Source: Limisphaerales bacterium (GTDB taxonomy: Bacteria; Verrucomicrobiota; Verrucomicrobiae; Limisphaerales; UBA11358). Taken from it: a DNA stretch of 5,243 nt. The position numbers and the translations under genes were made by a program. This document shows, piece after piece, positions 1-5,166 of this stretch. Location: NCBI GenBank assembly GCA_003152145.1, contig PLZL01000262.1, forward strand, positions 1 through 5,243, given 5' to 3'. Position 1 is the stretch's first letter; each line of letters starts with the position of its first letter. The notes beneath the pieces were generated by a model. That model was given only the letters and a program-made list of their open reading frames with translations. It was not told the origin of the DNA and made no database searches.

Positions 1-497
1 CCGCCGATCACCTTGACGCCTTGAAGCGAAAGGGCTTTCTCGAATCCAACCCCGGCAAGGCGCGGTCGCTGCGCGTCATTTCGTCATTGGCAAAATTGCG
101 AAGTCGCATCGTGTACATTCCGCTGTTCGGCTCAATTCCAGCAGGCTTGCCGCAGAACCGCGAGCAGGACGCCGAGGGTTGTGTTTCGGTGGACGTGGAG
201 AGCATTGGATACAAGCCGACCCGGAACACTTTTGCCCTGCGTGTTGCCGGCGATTCGATGATTGGCCGGCACGTTCTCAACGGTGACATTGTGGTGCTGG
301 AGCATGGGCCGGAGCCGCGCCACGGCGACATCGTCGCCGCGTTGATTGATGGCGAAAGCACGTTGAAGACGTTTCTCAAAAAGAACGGCAAACCGTATCT
401 CAAGGCCGAGAATCCGGAGTATCCCGATCTCATCCCCGCCCAGGAGTTGATGATTCAGGGCGTGTTCAAGGCGCTCATCCGTCGGGCAAAGGAATGA
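1..497 (+). CDS. lexA: LexA repressor, 5'-truncated by the window edge
   Basis: SOS master repressor: a dimeric DNA-binding protein that RecA-ssDNA filaments stimulate to cut itself, derepressing damage genes. The reading frame is open from base 3, so the true start lies upstream and roughly 45 N-terminal residues are missing. The first visible residues (ADHLDALKRKGFLE, then PGKARSLR) match the end of the LexA winged-helix domain. The hinge contains the Ala-Gly cleavage site in IPAGLP (bases 141-146). The S24 peptidase domain has the catalytic serine in GDSM (codon 255-257) and the catalytic lysine in STLKTF (codon 366-368). Ala-to-Ser spacing is 38 residues and Ser-to-Lys spacing is 37, close to E. 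coli LexA (35 and 37). All self-cleavage residues are therefore present. The gene ends 3 bases before the polymerase gene, implying one transcript. Its promoter and operator are outside the window. A LexA paralogue or phage-type S24 repressor is possible, but the wing sequence and the polymerase neighbour favour LexA. Confidence 0.93.
   Translation, partial: ADHLDALKRKGFLESNPGKARSLRVISSLAKLRSRIVYIPLFGSIPAGLPQNREQDAEGCVSVDVESIGYKPTRNTFALRVAGDSMIGRHVLNGDIVVLEHGPEPRHGDIVAALIDGESTLKTFLKKNGKPYLKAENPEYPDLIPAQELMIQGVFKALIRRAKE
488..494 (+). promoter_or_regulatory. Ribosome binding site of the polymerase fusion gene
   Basis: AAAGGAA, with an AGGA core at 490-493, lies 7 bases before the ATG at 501. 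It overlaps the last codons of lexA, so translation of the two genes is probably coupled. It supports the ATG at 501 as the true start, as does the protein N-terminus (MSRTIVHLDAD), which lines up with the start of E. coli DinB. Confidence 0.75.
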
Positions 498-500
498 ATC

Positions 501-1679
501 ATGTCTCGCACCATCGTCCATCTGGACGCGGACGCCTTCTTCGCGTCTGTTGAGCAATCCGCTGATTCCCGGCTGCGCGGCAAGCCCATAGCCGTAGGTG
601 GTGAAAGTCGTGGCATTGTCGCCTCGGCTTCTTACGAAGCGCGGAAGTTTGGCATCTACACGCCGATGCCCACGGCGCGGGCGCGAAAACTTTGCCCCAA
701 GCTCATTGTGTTGCCCGGCGACTACGAACGATACGAGCAATTTTCCAACTGGATGTTCGGTTATGCCTACGACTTCACGCCAAACGTGGAGCAGACCTCC
801 ATTGACGAAGGCTATTTCGACATCACGGCCAACCGCAGCAAACCGTCCGTTGAAATCGCACTGACGATCAGCAAGGCCATCCAGCAGTCGCTGAAAATTA
901 CCGTTAGCGAAGGCATTGCCTCGAACAAGCTCGTCAGCCAGATCGCCTCCAAGTTGAACAAGCCCGCCGCATTTCAAACCGTGCCGGGCGGACAGGAGAA
1001 GTGGTTTCTTCATCCGTTGCCAAACCACTGGCTTCCGGGCATCGGGCCGAAAACCGCCGTGCGCTTGAACGCAGCGGGACTCGCGGACATCGGGCAGATT
1101 GCCGCGACGCCGGTTGATTTGCTGGCGCTCCTGTTGGGCAACCAGGCACCCGTCGTGCGGCAGTTCGCCAACGGCATTGACGAGCGCCCGTTGATTCCCG
1201 CGAGCGAGCCGCAAAAATCCTTCAGCCAGCAGGAGACATTCGACGAAGACGTGACCGATGAGGAATATGTCGAAGCTGTGCTCCGGCGCATGGCCGACCG
1301 CTTGTTTGCCACGGTGCGTGAGGAAGGCCGGAGTGTGCGGACGCTGACCGTGAAGGTGCGTTACAACGACCGTGACGAAAACCAGTGCGCCGAAAGCCTT
1401 CGGGAACCAACGGACTTGGAAACGGATGTTTACGGGCGCTTGCGCAGGCTGCTGCGAGAAGCCTGGCAACGGCGGGTAAGCTTGCGGATGGTGTCGCTGA
1501 AATTGTCGAACGTGTATGACGGCGTATTCCGCAGCGAACTGCCGCTGGAAGCCAATGCGCGCAATTATGAAGCCCGCGAGCGGCTTGCATCAGTGTTGGA
1601 CGAACTGCGGCGCACCAAAGGCTGGTCCGTAGTCTTGCGCGGACACGATTTGCGATTGCGTGATGCGCCCAGAGACATC
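501..1679 (+). other. DinB (Y-family Pol IV) module of the fusion, residues 1 to about 393
   Basis: The palm/fingers start with HLDADAFFASVE: D9 is the metal ligand and F14 sits at the steric-gate position that excludes ribonucleotides. YEARKFGIYTPMP (residues 45-57) is the conserved fingers motif. SIDEGYFDI carries D102 and E103. SEGIASNKLVSQIASKLNKP (136-155) is the Y-family palm signature with its conserved lysines. Thumb helix-hairpin-helix: LPGIGPKTAVRLNAAGL (178-194). The little finger runs from about 239 (KSFSQQETF) to about 345. At the usual position of the C-terminal beta-clamp peptide (QLxLF in many DinB proteins) there is only ELPLE (346-350), so clamp binding by this module looks weakened. 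Intact catalytic residues distinguish it from ImuB, which has lost them. Confidence 0.9.
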
Positions 1680-4600
1680 GTGAATGAACGCGCGAAGCCC
1701 TCTTCGTCAAATCGGAAATCGGAAATCGGAAATCGGAAATCGTCAAAGCCGCTTCACGTCGGCTGCTACGTTCCATTGCGAGTTCGCAGCTACTACACGT
1801 TTCTCGACTCCACGCTGTCGCCCGCGGTCATCGTGAACCTTGCCAAGCAGCATGGCATCTCAGCCATCGCTTTAACCGACTTGGGCAATTTGCATGGCGC
1901 AGTAGAGTTTGCACTGGAAGCAAAACACGCGGGCCTCAAGCCGGTTTTTGGAACAGAACTCACAATTAACGGAGACCCGTTGTTGCTCTACGTCGAATCA
2001 GCTTGCGGCTACCGCAATCTGAACCGGCTGTTATCACGAATCGCCACAGCTTCCAGCGAAGAAGGGGCGGTCGCGGCGCAACAGCGACGCCCCATTTCAT
2101 TTGAACGTCTGGACGGTTTCACCGACGGGCTGATCGCGGTGAGCACGAACCTGCGTCTGGCCGAACTATTTCCAAGTCGGTTCTATCAGATGGCGGCGCG
2201 GACGGCGCAGCGCGCCGTCCCTGCCCGGTTTCAGGTCGTGGCGTGCCCGGCGGTTCATTACGCCACGCCCGCCGACCGGCAGAAATACGACATCGTGCAA
2301 TCCATCCGCACGCTGACGTTGCTCCGGCAGGAACACCCGTCCAAACGCACGGACGGGCGGCTTCATTTCCGCGTGCCAGCGGAAATGGCCGGGGCGTGCA
2401 AGGAACATCCTGAATGGCTGACGCACTCGCTGGAAATCGCGGAGCGATGCAATTTTGAGATGCCTTTCGGCAAACCGCAATTTCCCGCATTCGTGCCGCC
2501 GGACGGTTCGACGCCGCGCGAGTTTCTTCACCAGCTCGTGATGGATGGCGCGCGACGGCGTTATCCGGCCTCTCAACTCTCAACCATCAACTCTCAACTT
2601 GCCCAGGAGTTGAGCATCATCACGGCGGTCGGTTACGAGGAATACTTTCTGGTCGTCTGGAACATCCTGCAAGACTGCCGCCAACGCGGCATCGAATGGA
2701 TCACACGCGGTAGCGCGGCGGATTCGCTCGTCTGCTATTGCCTCGGCATCAGTGACGTTTGCCCCATCCGCTTCGGCCTCTACTTCCGCCGCTTTCTGAA
2801 CCAGGAACGCATGGCGCTCAACAAATTGCCGGACATTGACATTGATTTTCCGCATGACCGCAAAGACGACGTGGTGGACCTCATTTTCGCAAAATACGGC
2901 CGGGAGCATTGCGCCGTGGTGGGCGGCTTCTCGACATTCCAGGCCCGCAGCGCGTTTGCCGACGTGGCGAAAGTCCTCGGCATGGCCGAACGCGAAGTGC
3001 GGCGCTTCACCGACCATTTCCCGTGGAGCTTTGGCGGTGGCTGGATACCGGATGAACACACGCCCAGTGGCGGAGCAAAGTTGCGCGAATTGCTCGCAGC
3101 CAGTCCCGAAAACCGCGACCTGCCGTTGAACGAAGAACCGTTCAAGACCGCGCTGGACATGGCGGAGTTTTTGGACGGCGTGCCGCGTTATCCCAAGATG
3201 CACCCGTGCGGCGTGGTGCTCTCGCGCCAGCCGATGCACGAACTGACGGCGACGTTCATTTCCAACAAGGGCTATCCCACCACGCACTTCGACATGGACG
3301 CCGTGGAAGTCATCGGGCTGGTGAAGGTGGACGTGCTCGCGCAAGGCGGTCTGGCGGCCATGCGCGACGTAAAAGCGTCGCTGGCCAAACGCGGGATTGA
3401 AGTGGATTTGCAAAACTGCACGGCGCGGGAGGTAGGGCGCGACACTCCGTGCGCGCCGGGGCGTGATTATGGAATGGCGGCGCGCAGGGGACTGACGCGC
3501 CCTACCGGGTTCAATCCACAATCCGTAATCCACAATCCGCAATACGACGACCCACAGGTTTGGGAAATGATTTCCGGCGGTGCGCGGGCGGTGCATCACA
3601 TCGAAAGCCCGGCGATGACGGGGTTGTGCCGCCAGTGCAATGTGCGCGACATTGACACGCTCATCGCCATCGTGAGCGTCATCCGGCCCGGCGCGGCCAA
3701 CGAAGGCAAGAAACTGGCGTTCACGCGGCGCTATCAGGGGCTTGAGCCGGTGACGTATCCGCATCCGTCGCTGGAACCCGTGTTGCGCGACACGTTCGGG
3801 CTGGTCGTCTATGAGGAACACATCCTGCAAATCTGCGAGGCCTTTGCAGGCCTGCCACCGGGGAGAGCTGATGTTTTACGCCGGGCGCTGAATAAACAAA
3901 AACGCGCGGTCATTGCGGAGATTCGGGAAGAATTCTTCATGTCGGCGAAAGCGTGCGGACACGCGGCGGAGAAGATTGAGGAAGTGTGGGGACTGGTTGC
4001 GGGCTTTGCCGGATACGCTTTTTGCAAAGCGCACTCGACGGCTTACGGCGTCGAGGCATATCAATCGGCGTGGCTTAAACACAATTATCCGGCGGAATTC
4101 ATGGCGGCGGTGCTGACCAATGGCAAAGGCTTTTATGACCCGCTCGTTTATGTGCTGGAAAGTTACCGGCTCGGATTAAGATTTCTGCCCCCGACGGTCA
4201 ACGAACCGGGACCGCAGTTTGCGGCAGTAGATAGAGGATGGAAGATGGAAGATGGAGCGTTTGTCGAGGGCGACGAACGCGGCACGCGAGGCGCGTGCGC
4301 TCCCCGATACATCCGCGTGCCGCTGACACGCGCCAAAGGGCTCACCGACCGCACAATCAAACAGTTGCTGGCCGAGCGCGAGCGCGGAGCGTTTGTTTCA
4401 CTGGCCGATTTTCAGCGGCGCGTGAAGCCGTTGCCGGAGGAATTGGAAGCGATGATTCGCGCGGGCGGGTTCGACGAGTTCGGCCAGACGCGGACAAGAC
4501 AGTTTTGGGAAGGGCAGCAGATTCAGAAGTCAGAAGGCGGAAGTCAGAAGTCAGAAGTGGGGAGCCGAAACTTGGAATTTGATTTTGAGGCGGGTGCAAA

Positions 4601-5042
4601 TCCGGTTTCGGATTTCTTCGCGCAGAATCCGGCCTTGCTCCGCGAGCCGACGCGACGCGAACGGCTGGAAGCGGAGACGGAACTGTTCGGCTACGCGGTG
4701 AGCGGGCATCCACTGGAATTGTTTGAAGACATTGCCTGGGAATCATATTGCCCGGTCGCGCGGCTGGGCGAGCACGTCGGCGAAACGGTGGTGACGTGCG
4801 GGCTGGTGGTGGAGCAGCGGACGCACCACCAGATCACCGGCGAGCCGATGAAGTTTCTCACGCTGGCGGACTGGACGGGCATGGTGGAGACGGAACTGTT
4901 TGCGCAAACCTACAAGAGCTACGGGCTGGCGACGGTGCGCTATCCTGTGCTCGAAGTCACCGCGACGGTCGAGCTTTTTGAAAACAGGCGGGGCTTCTCA
5001 TTGCGCGTGCTGCGGGCGGGCAAGCCACGGACCGGAATCTGA
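501..5042 (+). CDS. Fused translesion DNA polymerase: DinB (Pol IV) plus DnaE2-like Pol III alpha
   Basis: One uninterrupted frame of 1513 codons encodes two DNA polymerases of unrelated families. Residues 1 to about 390 are a Y-family polymerase (DinB length is about 350). Residues about 417-1513 are a C-family polymerase (about 1097 aa, the length of DnaE2/ImuC; replicative DnaE1 is longer). A low-complexity linker (about 395-416) joins them. Catalytic acids are intact in both: D9, D102, E103 in DinB and D778, D780, D944 in DnaE. The protein should extend primers past damaged template bases in the cytoplasm, one module perhaps inserting and the other extending. The position behind lexA indicates SOS control and mirrors lexA-imuA-imuB-dnaE2 cassettes, but there is no imuA and the Y-family part is not the catalytically dead ImuB. 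Five heptamer-repeat tracts and several palindromes are translated within it. No stop or frameshift is visible, so I treat it as a functional gene. A sequencing-induced fusion is unlikely but not excluded. Confidence 0.9.
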   Translation: MSRTIVHLDADAFFASVEQSADSRLRGKPIAVGGESRGIVASASYEARKFGIYTPMPTARARKLCPKLIVLPGDYERYEQFSNWMFGYAYDFTPNVEQTSIDEGYFDITANRSKPSVEIALTISKAIQQSLKITVSEGIASNKLVSQIASKLNKPAAFQTVPGGQEKWFLHPLPNHWLPGIGPKTAVRLNAAGLADIGQIAATPVDLLALLLGNQAPVVRQFANGIDERPLIPASEPQKSFSQQETFDEDVTDEEYVEAVLRRMADRLFATVREEGRSVRTLTVKVRYNDRDENQCAESLREPTDLETDVYGRLRRLLREAWQRRVSLRMVSLKLSNVYDGVFRSELPLEANARNYEARERLASVLDELRRTKGWSVVLRGHDLRLRDAPRDIVNERAKPSSSNRKSEIGNRKSSKPLHVGCYVPLRVRSYYTFLDSTLSPAVIVNLAKQHGISAIALTDLGNLHGAVEFALEAKHAGLKPVFGTELTINGDPLLLYVESACGYRNLNRLLSRIATASSEEGAVAAQQRRPISFERLDGFTDGLIAVSTNLRLAELFPSRFYQMAARTAQRAVPARFQVVACPAVHYATPADRQKYDIVQSIRTLTLLRQEHPSKRTDGRLHFRVPAEMAGACKEHPEWLTHSLEIAERCNFEMPFGKPQFPAFVPPDGSTPREFLHQLVMDGARRRYPASQLSTINSQLAQELSIITAVGYEEYFLVVWNILQDCRQRGIEWITRGSAADSLVCYCLGISDVCPIRFGLYFRRFLNQERMALNKLPDIDIDFPHDRKDDVVDLIFAKYGREHCAVVGGFSTFQARSAFADVAKVLGMAEREVRRFTDHFPWSFGGGWIPDEHTPSGGAKLRELLAASPENRDLPLNEEPFKTALDMAEFLDGVPRYPKMHPCGVVLSRQPMHELTATFISNKGYPTTHFDMDAVEVIGLVKVDVLAQGGLAAMRDVKASLAKRGIEVDLQNCTAREVGRDTPCAPGRDYGMAARRGLTRPTGFNPQSVIHNPQYDDPQVWEMISGGARAVHHIESPAMTGLCRQCNVRDIDTLIAIVSVIRPGAANEGKKLAFTRRYQGLEPVTYPHPSLEPVLRDTFGLVVYEEHILQICEAFAGLPPGRADVLRRALNKQKRAVIAEIREEFFMSAKACGHAAEKIEEVWGLVAGFAGYAFCKAHSTAYGVEAYQSAWLKHNYPAEFMAAVLTNGKGFYDPLVYVLESYRLGLRFLPPTVNEPGPQFAAVDRGWKMEDGAFVEGDERGTRGACAPRYIRVPLTRAKGLTDRTIKQLLAERERGAFVSLADFQRRVKPLPEELEAMIRAGGFDEFGQTRTRQFWEGQQIQKSEGGSQKSEVGSRNLEFDFEAGANPVSDFFAQNPALLREPTRRERLEAETELFGYAVSGHPLELFEDIAWESYCPVARLGEHVGETVVTCGLVVEQRTHHQITGEPMKFLTLADWTGMVETELFAQTYKSYGLATVRYPVLEVTATVELFENRRGFSLRVLRAGKPRTGI
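1709..1742 (+). repeat. Heptamer tandem repeat 1, AAATCGG x 4.9, at the DinB/DnaE junction
   Basis: Four exact copies of AAATCGG plus six bases of a fifth, with no mismatches: the most perfect and so possibly the youngest tract. It encodes NRKSEIGNRKS (residues 404-414), a 7-residue period, inside the linker between the polymerases. TCGTCAAA occurs on both sides (1704-1711 and 1740-1747). Recombination between these copies would remove 36 bp, exactly 12 codons. Change by one unit would shift the frame of everything downstream. Confidence 0.95.
2064..2093. repeat. Imperfect palindrome in the PHP region
   Basis: Arms 2064-2074 (GGGGCGGTCGC) and 2084-2093 (GCGACGCCCC) pair with one bulged base around a 9-base loop. 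Inside coding sequence, it specifies AVAAQQRR in a poorly conserved PHP loop. It may be a degraded dispersed palindrome or chance pairing in GC-rich DNA. Confidence 0.4.
2200..2220. repeat. Perfect 9-bp palindrome with 3-base loop
   Basis: GGACGGCGC and GCGCCGTCC are exact reverse complements separated by AGC. It encodes RTAQRAV (about residues 567-573), where a DnaE protein would normally carry ordinary PHP-domain sequence before the VVA-type strand. Arm perfection and position in a variable loop suggest a palindromic repeat element absorbed into the gene, like the one at 3431-3506. Confidence 0.6.
2336..2357. repeat. Inverted repeat, 7-bp stem
   Basis: CCCGTCC (2336-2342) and GGACGGG (2351-2357) flank an 8-base loop. 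It is wholly coding (HPSKRTDG) and adjacent to a second hairpin at 2364-2387. Probably incidental in GC-rich DNA, though two strong hairpins within 55 bases of a single gene is unusual. Confidence 0.4.
2364..2387. repeat. Perfect 9-bp inverted repeat with 6-base loop
   Basis: CATTTCCGC and GCGGAAATG pair exactly around GTGCCA. It is inside coding sequence (HFRVPAEM). No T run follows, so it is not an intrinsic terminator. It could form mRNA structure or be an absorbed repeat. Confidence 0.5.
2571..2598 (+). repeat. Heptamer tandem repeat 2, TCTCAAC x 4
   Basis: Four contiguous 7-mers: copies 1, 2 and 4 are TCTCAAC, copy 3 is CATCAAC. It encodes SQLSTINSQL (residues 691-700), a 7-residue period, in the loop before the palm segment GYEEYFLVVWNI. 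The reverse complement of the unit would contain a TGA when read in all frames, so only this orientation keeps the gene open. Confidence 0.93.
3431..3506. repeat. 76-bp palindromic REP/MITE-like element translated in frame
   Basis: The outer arms GGTAGGGCGCG (3431-3441) and CGCGCCCTACC (3496-3506) are perfect 11-bp reverse complements. The pairing extends imperfectly inward (3442-3457 with 3479-3495, including an 8-bp block TGCGCGCC/GGCGCGCA) around a loop of about 21 bases. It encodes residues about 977-1002 (VGRDTPCAPG...RRGLTRPT). Skipping to the conserved text on each side (SLAKRGIEVDLQ before, YDDPQVWEMI after) restores a normal DnaE alignment, so this plus the adjoining heptamer tract looks like an insertion of about 43 codons. 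I have a general impression of similar palindromes dispersed in verrucomicrobial genomes, which I cannot verify here. Confidence 0.8.
3513..3543 (+). repeat. Heptamer tandem repeat 3, AATCC(A/G)(C/T) x 4.4
   Basis: Units are AATCCAC, AATCCGT, AATCCAC, AATCCGC, then AAT. It follows the 76-bp palindrome after only 6 bases. It encodes NPQSVIHNPQ (residues 1005-1014), immediately before the conserved block beginning YDDPQVWEM. The alternation of units (1 and 3 identical) hints at a 14-bp duplication that later diverged. Confidence 0.93.
4230..4257 (+). repeat. Heptamer tandem repeat 4, GATGGAA x 4
   Basis: Units are GATAGAG, GATGGAA, GATGGAA, GATGGAG: a pure core with decayed edges. It encodes DRGWKMEDGA (residues 1244-1253) in the poorly conserved stretch between LPPTVNEPGPQF and the helix-hairpin-helix segment that starts near IRVPLTRAKG. 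Confidence 0.88.
4282..4298. repeat. Perfect 7-bp palindrome, 3-base loop
   Basis: GCACGCG and CGCGTGC are exact reverse complements around AGG. It encodes GTRGACA (residues 1261-1267), 24 bases after heptamer tract 4. The pairing of a heptamer tract with a nearby palindrome repeats the arrangement at 3431-3543. Confidence 0.6.
4524..4558 (+). repeat. Heptamer tandem repeat 5, CAGAAGT x 5
   Basis: Units are CAGAAGT, CAGAAGG, CGGAAGT, CAGAAGT, CAGAAGT. It encodes QKSEGGSQKSEV (residues 1342-1353), a 7-residue period, between the helix-hairpin-helix region and the OB fold. It lies four residues upstream of NLEFDF, the possible clamp-binding peptide, so the tract would act as a flexible spacer there. 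Confidence 0.93.
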
Positions 5043-5166
5043 CAGCAACATCCAAAGGCTGGCTGAGGCTTGGCTCGCAGTTGCCGAAGTGAATTGACCC
5101 GATGGATCGGGGAGCGCGGAATTTTTTACAAAAGGACTTTTTTATCGCACCTTGTCGCCGGTGCAA

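Larger units (their letters stand above)
1746..5042 (+). other. DnaE2-like (C-family Pol III alpha) module of the fusion, residues about 416-1513
   Basis: Domains in order: a degenerate PHP domain from about 419 (LRVRSYYTFLDS, then ALTDLGNLHG); the palm with GYEEYFLVVWNI (711-722), RGSAADSLVCYCLG (736-749) and the catalytic PDIDIDF (777-783); FSTFQARSAFADVAKVLG (810-827); the third catalytic aspartate in GLVKVDVL (D944); IESPAMTGL (1034-1042); the fingers region with GYAFCKAHSTAYG (1171-1183) and YQSAWLKHNYPAEFMAAVLTN (1187-1207); helix-hairpin-helix repeats about 1276-1325; and an OB fold about 1423-1507. It stops just after the OB fold, lacking the long tau-binding C-terminus of replicative DnaE1, as error-prone DnaE2 proteins do. 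It could instead belong to another short DnaE clade; a phylogeny would decide. NLEFDF (1357-1362), at the position where DnaE proteins often carry a clamp-binding peptide, is a possible beta-clamp contact. Confidence 0.87.

Noticed and set aside
21..23. TTG at 21 as the start of lexA
   Set aside because: The frame is open upstream to the window edge and the residues before it (ADHLDA) match the LexA winged helix, so the gene simply begins outside the window.
1..500. LexA operator (SOS box) or promoter within the window
   Set aside because: I saw no convincing palindromic operator or promoter before 501. The 3-base gap between the genes leaves no room, so control must come from upstream of the window.
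132..1469. Long minus-strand ORF of 445 codons opposite lexA and dinB
   Set aside because: It lies antisense to two clearly recognisable genes, is rich in His/Arg and has no family resemblance. Long antisense frames are common in GC-rich coding DNA.
501..1679. Calling the Y-family part ImuB
   Set aside because: The context suggests ImuB, but all three catalytic acidic residues and the DinB motifs are present, so DinB/Pol IV is the better match.
1684..1836. ATG at 1684 as a separate small gene or current dnaE start
   Set aside because: In the present sequence this frame runs about 50 codons to a TGA near 1834 without entering the DnaE frame, and no good ribosome binding site precedes it.
2580..3830. 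Long minus-strand ORF of 416 codons opposite the DnaE module
   Set aside because: It is antisense to conserved polymerase motifs including both catalytic regions, and its composition is typical of a shadow frame.
1709..4558. CRISPR or phage attachment-site interpretation of the repeats
   Set aside because: The repeats are contiguous 7-mers without spacers, differ between sites and lie inside one open gene. No cas, integrase or tRNA sequence is present.
5098..5143. Intrinsic terminator after the polymerase gene
   Set aside because: CCCGAT/ATCGGG (5098-5111) leaves a loop of only 2-4 bases, and the first T run (5122-5127) starts 10 bases after the stem. Too weak to call.
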